Of a stretch of 64,000 nt of DNA, positions 51,178-61,979 are shown in pieces. The stretch comes from Pestalotiopsis fici W106-1 (Eukaryota; Ascomycota; Sordariomycetes; Amphisphaeriales; Sporocadaceae). The stretch is from positions 434,001 through 498,000 of the forward strand of contig NW_006917101.1 in the NCBI RefSeq assembly GCF_000516985.1, read 5' to 3'. The notes under the pieces were generated by a model, which ran no database searches, was not told where the DNA came from, and saw nothing but the letters and a program-made list of their open reading frames with translations. The stretch's first letter is position 1; every line of letters starts with the position of its first letter. The translations under genes and the position numbers were made by a program.

Positions 51178-52113
51178 TTATAGACCATACACAGCCTTCA
51201 CGGATGGCCGAGCCATGAGTCTCTCATGCCAAGCGATAAAGTTTGGACATTTCTTGGCCAGGTCATATTTATCCCATAGTGCTTCGCGGAAGAATGGTGC
51301 ACTCAGTAGAACATGGTTCCAAGGAACGAAAGACAGATCGGCATATGTCCTATCAGCGACCGTTAGAATCCAAGGCTCGTCCTTCCTTTTTTTTTTTTTT
51401 TTTTTTTGATTTAAGGATTAATGAAGCGGGGGGGTCGGAGCTTACAGTCTGTTGGCAGCCAGATACTCTTTTCCCTCAAGCATCTTGTCAAGCACCTCGA
51501 CGACGCGAACTGATTGTTCAATATATCGCCGCTTCGCCATGGGAACATCCTCGGGGCACTTTTGGAACCAGACAGCTTGGCCATAGTATGGACCCTGTCA
51601 TACGTGTAAGCAGTACTGATCAACTGAATTGACTTGAGAGCATTTGCATCAAGGTAACTGACCTGGCCAGACATTTGAAAGTGAAGAAATTGTCTCAGGT
51701 GCCATTTCGTGGCAAAGTCGTCGACGAAGAGTTTTTGCTCCTTGTCGTAGGTCTCGACCAGGTATTCGACTATGGCCCCCGACTCCCAGAGGGTGAGTTC
51801 CTTGTTTGGGTCAATCATGGCTGGCAGGCGACCATTTGGGTTGATGGCCGTGAACCAATCTTCCTTTGGGTTATCTACGACTATCTGCAATTCAAGCAAC
51901 TCTTGTCAGTCTTATCAAATACCATCCATTTACTTCCGTTGCTGAGTTACCTTGGTATACGGCAGACCAAGCTCCTCCAGTATGATGGTGACTTTCCAGG
52001 GATTCGGTCCACCGGCTACATTACAAGAACGTCAGCTTGATTTTCTGATTATACATGAATCATGTAGCAAACTCACTGTGAACATAGACCGTGATGGGGT
52101 TTATTGTGGACAT
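51178..52113 (-). CDS. Glutathione S-transferase, Ure2/YfcG-like
   Basis: Five exons: 52077-52113, 51951-52015, 51663-51884, 51446-51594 and 51178-51349 (introns 61, 66, 68 and 96 nt), giving 214 residues. The thioredoxin-like N-domain begins ITVYVHTGGPNPWKVTIILEE, then INPNGRLPAMID (the cis-Pro after R-L) and LWESGAIVEYLVETY, whose E-S pair binds the gamma-glutamyl group of glutathione. The all-helical C-domain contains FLHFQMSGQGPYYGQAVWF and ADLSFVPWNHVLL, typical of the Ure2p-like or YfcG-like group. It would conjugate or reduce electrophiles or disulphides using glutathione. The N-terminal catalytic residue is not clear, as in other Ure2-like enzymes. Four junctions close correctly in phase and each removes a stop or restores a family motif. 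Intron 4 carries a 21-nt homopolymer. Confidence 0.92.
51387..51407. repeat. Poly(T) tract, 21 nt, inside GST intron 4
   Basis: Uninterrupted T run on the plus strand, that is an A run in the transcript, within the fourth intron of the glutathione transferase gene. Confidence 0.95.
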
Positions 52114-53400
52114 TGCGATTTGACGTAAGAGAACACAAGAATCAGAACTTGCTTGGAGCTTGATGATACCTACAATCGAGTAAATCACTGCCAATAGAGC
52201 CTTTAGTTAGATGATATAAATAGCTTTTATGAAGTTCATTTACATGGCTAGCCAATCCGAGGCTGACGAAGCATTCCCTCGTTGACCCGACTGCCGGGCT
52301 GGGCATTCCTTCGGTTCCGAGTTTTGTGGGACCTTTTGGACTCATTTCTAAGACTCGCGTCTATCGGCAATTCAGCTTATGCAATAAATGGCCGAGCCTT
52401 ACTTCCAAACGCTCGTGATACCTTTGAAGCTGATTAATGGATTTTTGTCGTGTTTCGGGCGAGAATAGTTGGGGTTTGTCAGATATAGTGAATGTCGAGT
52501 ATTTGAGGATCTCTTCAACCGGAATGTAGAAACAGACTCCTGGCGCTACCAGTTGCTTGGTGGGTCCGGATCATATAGTCACGAAAGCGATGTGAATGGC
52601 ACCTGACGATGCTTTTTAATGTTCTCTCCTTCGACACTGGCAGTCTGATTGAGTTTCGTCTTGCAGATGAGCTGCGCTTGAGAATTGATCTAGATATCGA
52701 CATTTGCGACCATGGGATGGCTCTCTTCGGCTTCCACCGCCTCTCTCGAGGCACATTGGGATGACATGGAGCTTTCAAGGACATATTCTTGTGATTGCAT
52801 CGACAAGATGAACCAATACCAATGGCAATACCGCGCCTAACCTCCAACGAGAATCTTTATAGTGGTTGTACTTTTGAGACCGTAGAATATCTCTATGAGA
52901 AAGGCTAGGCGACCGAAATGAGTACTTAGGTGCGCACGAGAAAAGTGACAAGAATTGGCCAATGATTGTAGTAAAAGGTGTCTACACTCTTGATGCGTGC
53001 ACGCTGTGATTTGCGACACACATCTGCCAGAAATTATTATAATCGGTGATGGACCTGGCCATGGCTTTGAGACTTTTTTGCTCGTTTGTACAAATTTGAA
53101 AAGACTGCATGCGAGCCGTGGCAATCACACTCGTCCGGAAGTTCTAGCATGCAACCTGCACCAGGCATTCTGTCGCTTGGCGGGCGTGTACACAAGATGA
53201 AAATACTGCAAAAGACCAGATTTATAGCCGCTAGAAGATGAATCGATAAAAGTGATGTGGATAATCAGATTTGCAATTGCACTCGAAGCCAAGAAACGCT
53301 CAACCCGGTGGAGTCACAATCAGTATAAGTCTCTATAAGCCGGCTATGTCCAAAAGCAGTTAATCCAGCCGCTTCAGCTGGATCAGCTACTCCTCAACAA
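52114..53400. other. Intergenic upstream of GST and tRNA
   Basis: Contains the promoter of the glutathione transferase; a TATA-like sequence on the minus strand (about 52213-52222) lies ~100 bases upstream of its start. The short frames have no domains. Confidence 0.5.
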
Positions 53401-53493
53401 GCCCGCTTGGCATAGTGGTATTGCGTCGCACTTGTAACCTTCACTGGTATATGCGACATGCGAAAGTCGGCGGTTCAATTCCGCCAGTGGGCA
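53401..53493 (+). tRNA. tRNA-Thr (anticodon TGT) with intron
   Basis: The acceptor stem GCCCGCT (53401-53407) pairs with AGTGGGC (53486-53492, one G-T pair), followed by discriminator A at 53493. The D arm is GCA-TAGTGGTAT-TGC, with the conserved GG. The anticodon stem TCGCA carries the loop CTTGTAA, anticodon TGT. It is interrupted after position 37 by a ~21-nt intron (about 53436-53456), after which TGCGA closes the stem. The variable loop is AAGTC, and the T arm is GGCGG-TTCAATT-CCGCC. The intron position is the canonical nuclear one, so this should be cut by the tRNA splicing endonuclease. The gene reads ACA codons (and possibly others through wobble). The 3' CCA is not encoded, as normal in eukaryotes. 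Confidence 0.93.
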
Positions 53494-53497
53494 TGTC

Positions 53498-53503
53498 TTT
53501 TTT
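53498..53503 (+). terminator. RNA polymerase III terminator of tRNA-Thr
   Basis: A run of six T begins five bases after the tRNA 3' end, followed by a further TTTT after one G. Confidence 0.85.
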
Positions 53504-53773
53504 GTTTTGGATTAACGGTGCATTCTTTTTGCTATATTGGTTCTTACTTTTGTCGGGCCTTTTCCAAATCCTCATTGTGCTATACCATTTATCTCCAAGG
53601 TTAGCAGCTGCTTGGGGTTGTTTAGTGTTTGGTTAGATCAAGTTATATATCACTTATAATACTGACTTTGGGGAGTATTATGCTCGCCTTTTCTGTATGA
53701 TATCTGCTAGCCAATAATCTTTATTTGCATAGAATAACATACTTGTACACACAAAGTTCTAGGCGACTAGCTC

Positions 53774-54889
53774 TTAGAGTCCTGATGCCCAGGCCTTTCC
53801 CTTCTCCGCGACCAGCCATTCGTCAAAGATAGCATCCAAATCTTCCTCGCGTAGGCCGAGAACATCATTGTCATTCTCGGTCGTCACAAGCCGGCCCCCA
53901 TCATCTTGGAACAAATGGCTCTGCAAGAGCGGCCCAAAAGCGGCGCCAAAATCACCCCGTTCGAGTGCCTCTCGCCCTACCCTTTTCAGATCCGCCGTGG
54001 CAACGCGCTCAACTGTCCACGTCTGCCCCGTGGTTTTTTCGGCTCTTTGAAGCAGCTTATTCTGGCTGGTGTAGCCCGAGGCAATGGTGACGTATCGGTT
54101 CTTGGTCTCCTCGGGATGGCGCAGCACGGCAGCGACGGCTTTGGCGATGAAGGGCACGGTCGAGACGTGCAGGGGCGCATTGCCCGAATCGAAAATGGTC
54201 GCCGTCTTGGTCGTTTTGTTGAATGCGTATGTGCCCATGTCCAAGCTCTGATGTAGGCGATGACGAGTGGTTAGTCTGTTGATTCCCAAGCATGTCCATG
54301 ATTGAACACTGAGACCAACGAAGGAAGGAGGAGGAAAAAGAAAAAAAGCAAAACTTACCCAGTCAAAGAAACTTCCAGCAACGACACTAGTCCAGGAAAA
54401 GTCTTCATTCTCAGAACTCTTTTGAACAAGATAATCATTCACCCGCGTCTTGGTGCCAAGCGCCGCCGTAACGCCATCATTGCCGACAAGTGTCCGCGTA
54501 TTGGCGCCAAATTCCGAGGGAAGGAATCTCTTCACGCCAGCGGCCACGGCAGCGTCCACCAGGGCAATCTGGCTGGGCACCACCGTGGTCGCGACGGCAG
54601 ACACGACGGCATCCTGGCCCCGGAGCGCGGCCGTCAGGGCCGTGACCGAGCTGTAGTCGTCGATCTTTTCGACTCGGACCCCCGCCGGAAAGGTGGCTGT
54701 CGAGGAGGCGCGCGTTAGGGCCGTCACGGTGAAGCCCTGGGCGAGGAGTTCTTGTACGGCTGCGGCGCCTACATTTCCAGATGCCTAGTCACGATTATCC
54801 TTGAGCTTTAATTTTCAAGATGCGCAATAGCAAGATTTGTAGAATTGCCTTACTCCCACAATCGCAATGTTCTGAAATGTGCTGGACAT
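53774..54889 (-). CDS. NmrA-like / isoflavone reductase-like NAD(P)-binding oxidoreductase
   Basis: Three exons: 54854-54889, 54359-54784 and 53774-54247 (introns 69 and 111 nt), giving 311 residues. The N-terminal Rossmann motif is assembled across the first splice: IAIVG + ASGNVG, a GxxGxxG at residues 12-18. VTALTR follows, with the arginine that usually favours NADPH. Further family features are DAVVSAV, AGVKRFLPSEFG (residues about 98-109) and a WTSVVAGSFFDW segment. The rest of the chain has the variable substrate-binding part seen in PCBER/isoflavone reductase-like and NmrA-like proteins. Members either reduce aromatic or plant-derived compounds or act as redox-sensing regulators; which applies here cannot be decided. 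It lies between the tRNA and the GH2 gene, in the same direction as GH2. A TATA-like element lies ~86 bases upstream. Confidence 0.9.
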
Positions 54890-55688
54890 TTTGGAAGTGA
54901 ATAATGTATGCAGCAATTGTATCGAAAATGTCTCTTCATTTGCTATCTTGTGAAATCAAGACCATACAATCAACTATTTATAAATGGTGGTGTGTCTTGT
55001 ATGAATTCCGAAATCCGTGGCACTCGTTTCTCCTTACCGCCGACGGAGCTGGGCTGGCGGTGCAATTGCTAAGCCCGCTTGCGTGTTACTTAAGCATGTC
55101 GCTTATGTTTACCGTGCGAAAGTGAGTAATCATTGCGAAAATAAAAGAAACGCAAGGAAAATGTATAGGTAACCATGCATACAAAATGGCATCATTCTTG
55201 AGACTTCTGGCGAGTCCTCCCAAATATCGGGGACATCTTCCTAGTGGACGGCATCTATTGTGCATTGGAGCTTTATTGCTACCGGCCATTTTGGGAGAAA
55301 AGCAGGTTGTGAACCTGAGTTGCTTGCTACTGAACAAAGGTGACGAGGTAATGGTGCTTGGAGCATGTCCCCACAATTGATACTAAATAAAGGTACTGCA
55401 CAATGCACTGTGCCTTATACTATGTATGCAATGTCCCCTTTGCGTGGGTTAAAATTGCAGTGAAAATATCCTGCAGACTTAAATCTAGAGCCAAGAGGAG
55501 GAATATTTTCTTATCTCTACAAATTTTGCGATAACAAGAGATATGGATCTCTTCATTATTCAAGACCATGGTTACACGGTGAAAATCAAGCGGCTAGAGA
55601 TTGATCATTATTGGCATTGATTATTCATGAAATTTCAATTAGTATTTGTTGTTTCTCCCCATTTACATAACGTCCGGTGTTTCTCAGC
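54890..55688. other. Intergenic between GH2 and NmrA-like genes
   Basis: Both flanking genes are on the minus strand, so this holds the promoter of the NmrA-like gene and the 3' UTR of the GH2 gene. AT-rich; no supported gene. Confidence 0.6.
54975..54984 (-). promoter_or_regulatory. TATA-like element of NmrA-like gene
   Basis: Reads TTTATAAATA on the minus strand, 86 bases upstream of the start codon. The sequence is nearly palindromic, so orientation rests on the gene position. Confidence 0.45.
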
Positions 55689-57997
55689 TCAGCTCATCTC
55701 AATCGTCGCGTTGCCACCACCAGCCTTTGCCTTGGCAGTATCGTACAGAGCTTGAATATCAGCCTTCCACTGATCAGAGTACGGACGTTCGATTCTTCGG
55801 TCATATGACAATACTAGCCGTGAATTTTAGTCAAACTCTCATGACAATTTGGGATTGATACTCACGTCCATTGACCTCTCCTTCGACATCAGTGGTCTGG
55901 GTCCAGACGGCTCCGCTGCAGGCATAGTATTCGGTTTGTTGGCGGAGTTCGTCGAGCAGGAGATGCGCTCGGTAGTTGTAGGCGTCCAAGTCGGCATCGA
56001 GCTCATAGGTTTCATTAATGTGATTAATGGCAAACTCGACGTTCCACAAGCTGAATAGTTTTATGGTCAGTCATCGTAATCATGAATTGTTTGGGACATG
56101 CTTACTGCTCAATAGACAGGTTCTGTCCAATGCCACCAAACTCTCCCTGGAGGGCAATTCTCGATGGGTCATAGGGCGACGAGCGAATACTGTAAAATGG
56201 TGTTCCGCATTGAGGGTTGGCGTAGTGGTGGTTATCCTGTTACTTGTTAGTTCATTACAACCTTGTCACATTGTGGTCCATGTAGTCATACCGAGAAGTC
56301 GCCAACGCCATGGTCCCACCAACCGGTGGTGGCATCAATCAATCTTGTAGGGTCCAGTTCCTTTGCCCTGGCTGTCAATCTAGCTTCAGGGAGAGACCCG
56401 TCATTGATTTGACCCCAACCCTCATTATAAATGACCTGGCTCGCATTAGCGTTGACGGTAAGTTGAACCAATGATGTGTCTAGCTCACCCATGTGTAAAT
56501 GCTGGGATAGGATTTGTGCTGGTTGATGAGGATATCAAATTGTCGTTCAAATTCAGCTTGCTGCGCAGCATTTGGGAAAACATTGTCAGAGTCCTTGGGA
56601 TAGAGGCACGGCATGTCCTGAATCAACAAGATGCCCAACTCATCGCATGCGCGGTAGAATAGAGCTGGCTCTACTTTGATCTATAGTCCTCACATTAGAC
56701 CCAAGTCTATTATTACGGGAAATGGGAATCAAAACTCACATGTTTCCGAAGCATGTTCATTCCAAGGCTCTTGAGGTAGTGCAAGTCATAGACCATGGCT
56801 TCCCTATTGGGAGGCGTATAAATGCCGTCGGGCCAGAATCCCTGATCGAGTGTGCCAAAATGGAAAAAGAACTCGCCGTTCAGCAACGGCCGGAGGATGC
56901 CGTTGACTTCACCTTTGGAGATGGTTCGGAATCCCGTATAGCTCGAGACCTCATCATCGCCTACCGTAATGGTCAGGTTGTACAGAGTGGGCGAGTCGGG
57001 GGACCAGAGATCTGGAGAGTCGACCGTGAAGCTGAGGGCTTGGTTCGCTGCGCCCTCGTATGAACCAACCTCATTACCATCTGCATCAATGACGGATATG
57101 CTGGCGCTTGTCCCGCCTTCGGGATAAGTACCCGCAGTCGTCACATTCACAGTAATGTCGACTGCGACAAAGTGTCAACACATGGGGTCAAGAACCGGAG
57201 AATGACAATCTGGGGCAGACTTACCTTGACCGTCCATTCCAGCAGCAATGTCCAGACCGCTGATATAAGTGTTTGGTACATTTTCCATCCAGACCGTCTG
57301 CCAGATACCAGTGCAGGAACGGTAAAAAATGTGGCCTGGATTGCGAGTTTGCTTGCCTACGGGGATATTCCAGGTTGCCGGATCAATATCCGTAGGGTCA
57401 AAAACAAACACTGCACTGTAGATGTGATTCAACATTAGCACGAATGATTATAAAATTGGTGTACATGTTCACTTAGAATGGGCAGTCTTACAGTTTGTTC
57501 GTGCCATTTCGCTTGAGGAAGTCGGTCACATCATAGGTGAAATGCCAATATCCGCCCGTGTGCGTACCGACGTTTTGGCCGTTGACAAAAACCGTGGCCT
57601 CATAGTCGACGGCTTCAAAGTTGAGCAGGACGCGGCCATTGTTCCACCACTCGTGCGGAACGTCCAAGTCTCGGGTCCACCAGGAGTAGGTCACATTAAG
57701 AGCCTGGACTCCAGAGAGGGCGCTCTCGAGACAAGAGGGCACAAGCACATCCTGGGTGAGCGTCTCGTTGACGGGCGCAATCTTGCCCTCGCCGTCGGAC
57801 GCGGGCCGGTACTTCCAGATGCCATTGAGGCTCTGCCACGAGTCTCGCTGCAGCAGCGGCCGCGGATGCTCGGGCCAGGGGTTCTCGCCGACGGTGTAGG
57901 TCCAATCCGTGTCCAGTGGCGGCGTCTGCACCTCGTAGCCAAAGGTGGGAACAGCCAGCAAGGCCGTTGCAAAGCCTGCCACGAAGGGAGCCCGCAT
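55689..57997 (-). CDS. Secreted glycoside hydrolase family 2 enzyme (beta-galactosidase/glucuronidase-like)
   Basis: Eight exons: 57492-57997, 57225-57415, 56740-57161, 56489-56680, 56292-56435, 56106-56236, 55866-56050 and 55689-55813, with introns of 52-76 nt that all close in phase, giving 631 residues. Residues 1-20 (MRAPFVAGFATALLAV then PTFG) are a signal peptide; an earlier in-frame start would need a GTG. The jelly-roll domain includes WQSLNGIWKYRP, FEAVDYEATVFVNGQNVGTH and YRSCTGIWQTVW. An Ig-like domain follows (about residues 235-330), then the TIM barrel with LHYLKSLGMNMLRKH. The probable acid/base is E442 (IYNEGWGQ) and the nucleophile E517 (GEFGG), 75 residues apart, as in LacZ. 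Substrate (galactoside, glucuronide or mannoside) cannot be read with certainty. Several N-glycosylation sites fit secretion. Likely extracellular polysaccharide or glycoside breakdown. Confidence 0.93.
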
Positions 57998-60900
57998 GAT
58001 GGAGAATGCTATTTGTTCAGAGTTCACTCTGAGAAAGGCACTACTAATGTGGCTGCAGGTGTGTAGAGCTTATATAAAGAGAAAGACCGGATAAGAGGGG
58101 ATGAGAGTGATACAAGACTCTATTACTCCCCAGAAAGAATCAATGGAAGAAGGGAATGATGGGAAACTCTCGGGTCACGGTAGGTTACATGAGACTTGAA
58201 ATGATTGCAGTGGACAAGATATAGATATATATACCTACCAGAGGTAGACTCTCATACGCACAAGTCATGGATGACCACATGACGATGGGTAGCCAGGAGC
58301 TTACCGAACCCGGGGTCATGGTTGCTGTCATGGTGGTAGTAGATTTTATTAGTTCCTGGAACGTTATTTCCATAAGCTTGGCGCCCTTGCAAGTAGCTTC
58401 TTGTGCTAATGTATGTAGGTAAGTTATCCCAAGCCGAGCCCGGTTACGGGGAGCATCCTTCGCGCGTAGATGAGCATATCTGGGCTCGCTTGGCAGAGAA
58501 GAACGATATATGCACGGCGTGATTGGCGATGACAGGAGTGTGGAACAGAACAGTCGTCTTTTTTTTGAGTCATTGGGAAACACGTAGGAAAACATGAGGA
58601 GGAGAGGGGGTCAGACCCTGTGCCTCGTGCTTGCTTGCCTGCTTCTGCTTGCTTCTTTGTACAGCAGCAAGAGCTGGAGTAATGTACAGTCAGTAAGTAG
58701 GTAGGTTGACAGTATACAAATGTGTGGCCAAATAGGTATATACGGGTAGTGTATGTAGCTCTGGTATGCAGTCGGAAACAACTCACGAGCACCCTGGCAG
58801 CTGCATCAACTTGTACACGTCCGGGTTGTGCGGAGAACCCTTCTCTGAGTGGACGGTGACGGTGACCATGCCGGCATGACTGGGAGCGGGAGTGAAAAGT
58901 ACCGATATGGGGAGGCTGCTTGGCTGACACGTACCGTTGAGAACCTGGACAGTGGACGGACACTGCATGCCGGAACGGCCTCACGAGCTACTGGAAACGC
59001 GGCAAAGGGATTTTTTTATTTTTTTTATTTTTTTGCTTGATGCTCAAGCGGGAGGGACATCGCGTGGGCTTTCTGCAGGTTTCCAAAGACGGATACTTAC
59101 ATGCTTTGTTGACAATGGACCAAAACAAAAATAAAACGCTGCCGAACCTGTGGTACACGGGAAGAACAGAGCAACATGTCCACATTCGGAAGTACGTATA
59201 GAAGCCCATTGAGCTGGAGGCATTCGGAACCAGGCGAGGCAATCTATGTATCCGAAACTGAGGCTCTTGCCATGAACCAAGATGGGATTGCTCCCCGCAG
59301 CCCACGCTTCGGAGAAGTCGGTCAGTTTGCCAGTGAGATAGATTCAGTAGGTACATGGAACGAACAAACTCCAATCTTGGCACTGCTTGGCAGCCCGAGA
59401 CATCCATGGAGGTCCAACTGGGGAGCACATTTGGGGGAGCGATGATTCTCCATGGAAACAGGAGCGCAAAAGTATTTCAAGATTCCCATTGCAACTCTGC
59501 TCGGGTGCATTGGCAGCAGGTGACATGGTATCCATGTGTGGGCGTGACCAGTTGTACCAAGGCCCCAAGAAGTATTCTGCGTCTCGTTCGATGCAGGTAT
59601 GGGTGGTGTTGGCGCGGCTGCTGCATTGAATATCGGTATCATGTCTCTTTTTTTTTCATTTTCCATTTTCCTCGGCAGCAATTAGTTTCCTAGTCCATCA
59701 GAGGTTGTAGCATGTGAGCGATAATGATGATGTATATTATTGGGACAGATCCCAAAATGGCGAACAAGTAAAAATTTATTCTTGAGGGCTTGAGGTTTAT
59801 CACAAATTGGGCAGATTAGTTTTAGAAAAAGCTGCAGCGCCTGAGCATATTCTTGCTGGTTGGCTGGCAGCCAGACAGATGCAGATTTATCTAGTACCTA
59901 GTTACTGCAGGCTAGATTATCATGCAAGTCTGTCGATCAAATATCATAGCATCGATATGAGCCTGGTCCCAGGACTTCAGGAAAGGGTCAAAGCAAACAA
60001 TCGACCAGGAAGAAAACAATAGAGTGGCTGGTATGATGTAGACCAGAGCCATCACTTGGGAAGCAAATTGCAAGTACAAGGCTTAGTGACCAAGTCAAGT
60101 TATTTGGCTCTTGGGAAAACGGAAAAGAAGAACCTTTGTGAGAGAGATATGGGGCCATTCGCTCCCAGATTCCACCTTGGCACTGATGAAGACTTCCGAC
60201 TGAATGGCTGCAGCCTTTGCCCGACTAGCTGCTAGGTATTGCAGCGTTCTCATGCAGTAGCTCGTCATCGTGGGACCTCTTGGAATAGAGTCTTGAGATG
60301 GTGGACATCAAATCATCCCACTTGGAGTGCGGGGAAATCTGCGGGGTTGTAATTGTCGTCTCTCTGTCTCTCAAGTCCCGGACGCCAGGGAAGGGGATTC
60401 GACCACTAGTAGTCTAGGTTAGTATAATCATCATGATGGACTAACAAACATCACCACCACCACCTCCGCCCTTACCCCCTCAAGCAAACGGGCTAGCCAT
60501 CTGCGTTGGTAATTGGAGCAAGCATTTACAGCCTCTCTATTGGATTACCGATCGTACATTAGTTTTACAGCTAAGAGGAGAAGAGAGATTCAAAATCAAA
60601 AGTCAACCGAGCCACCAAAAAAACAGCCCGATGTGACCAACTGTGGAGGGTGCTGTAACGTGGCGTAGGTCGGCGCCACTGCCGTTGCACTTGGGGAAGG
60701 CATGTCTACTATGCACTGCTTATGTACGTCTGCTGCAAGTAAGCACACATCATCACCATTTTACATCTGGGATGGATCGAAAAAGTCCACATCTTTATTG
60801 CTAGTACACTATATCCACGCAAGCCGGCGCAAAGTAATGGTCGGAAGCAATGCCAAGTCGATTGGGGCCGGGCGATCATAACTCACAAATCACACCAAAA

Positions 60901-61129
60901 TCCCCCCTTCCCCTTCCCCTGCTCGCAGCATGCTTTGCGTGCTTTGCAGGCCCCCCCAATACCCACGAATAACAGAAAGAGAAGAATCGGCGAGTCACAA
61001 GATTCTCCCCCGTTGCTTGGGGCACAACATCTAGAATAAACATGTGCTGGTACGACTCTGGGGGCTCAGGGCTTGGCCTCGGAAACGCTCGTACGCACGT
61101 AGTTGAGTGATGGAGGTCGAGACATCTTG
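57998..61129. other. Intergenic, no supported gene
   Basis: About 3.1 kb. The left 150 bases hold the GH2 promoter. Frames across 58.4-59.7 kb overlap on both strands and have no domains or consistent splice structure. The right part, 60.3-61.1 kb, is C-rich with CACC repeats (60451-60463). No tRNA or transposon features seen. Confidence 0.55.
58070..58076 (-). promoter_or_regulatory. TATA box of GH2 gene
   Basis: Reads TATATAA on the minus strand, 73 bases upstream of the GH2 start codon, at a plausible distance for a short leader. Confidence 0.6.
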
Positions 61130-61421
61130 TTACATGTTGGCAATGCGGCCAAGTTCTTGTCCCATCTCCCGCTTGAATTTCTCATCACTTGACCAGATAT
61201 AATAGGTCCGACTTGTAGACCACGATAAACGCCTTCGAGTCTACGTAGCTCCCTTCATCCAAGAGTATACAACAGACTTTTGGAAACAGAAGAAGAAAAG
61301 TGCAAACGTACTCATTCTCGTAATTGTCAACATCAAGCTTGTGGCTAGAGTCGGTGTTACGCTGCGCCTGTGCGTATTGAAGTCGCGCAGGGCGGTGAGA
61401 CTTGTCATACATTCCGCACAT
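61130..61421 (-). CDS. Candidate small protein, two exons
   Basis: Rebuilt by hand: exon 1 61312-61421 and exon 2 61130-61211, joined in phase 2 across a 100-nt intron (GTACGT...AAG). The product is 63 residues, starting MCGMYDKSHR and ending FKREMGQELGRIANM. The joined sequence is hydrophilic and charged (HKLDVDNYEND joined to RTYYIWSSDEKFKRE), which looks coding, and the intron contains stops in the alternative readings. I do not recognise the family. No signal peptide or membrane helix is present. The N-terminus may be longer: another frame upstream (from about 61552) starts with an Arg-rich segment, but I found no clean splice joining it. The AAG acceptor is less usual than CAG or TAG. 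Confidence 0.4.
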
Positions 61422-61979
61422 GAATCATGCAAAGTGCTCTTTCGATCACTTTTGGCCGGCTTCTGCAGAATCGTATTTTGCTTGTCCAGGGCCGACTTCA
61501 AGACGTGATTGAGTGGATGGCGTACGAAGCTCGGAAAGCGAAGCCGAGCCATTCATAAAAGGAGGTAGGTATTCAATCTAACCTAGGTACCCAGATATAA
61601 AACTCACTATTGATCTGTCCATCGAACCTACTATGTAAATGTACTTCCTTTCCTTTCTACCTAGGCAGGTACATATATGTAAGCAACCGATAAAACAGGA
61701 TGCAGTCGGCCGTCTCCCACGTTGAGGTTTAATTTTGACATTTATTTATTTATTTTAATTCATGCAATACATTCCGCGTAAAAGTAAAACATTCTAGAAT
61801 CGCCCTTTTGCCAGCATCTTGTCAGATGCAGACTCGGCGCTCTCATAAAAAGTGCGCCTTTCCAAAGCAAAACCCTAGATCTGCGCATTGGCATGTCATG
61901 ACCCGTCTCTTTCAAGGTCGTCTACTTCTAGCACTATTGCCGATTGCTGATTATGACATCAGACCCATTGCCAAAATAC
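61422..61979. other. Intergenic, AT-rich
   Basis: Between the small-protein candidate and the RING gene, both minus strand. Contains a TTTA repeat (about 61740-61755). The RING gene 3' UTR and the small-gene promoter are expected here. Confidence 0.5.

Noticed and set aside
58424..59681. Several overlapping frames on both strands in the region upstream of the GH2 gene
   Set aside because: No domain, no consistent splice pattern and biased composition; treated as intergenic.
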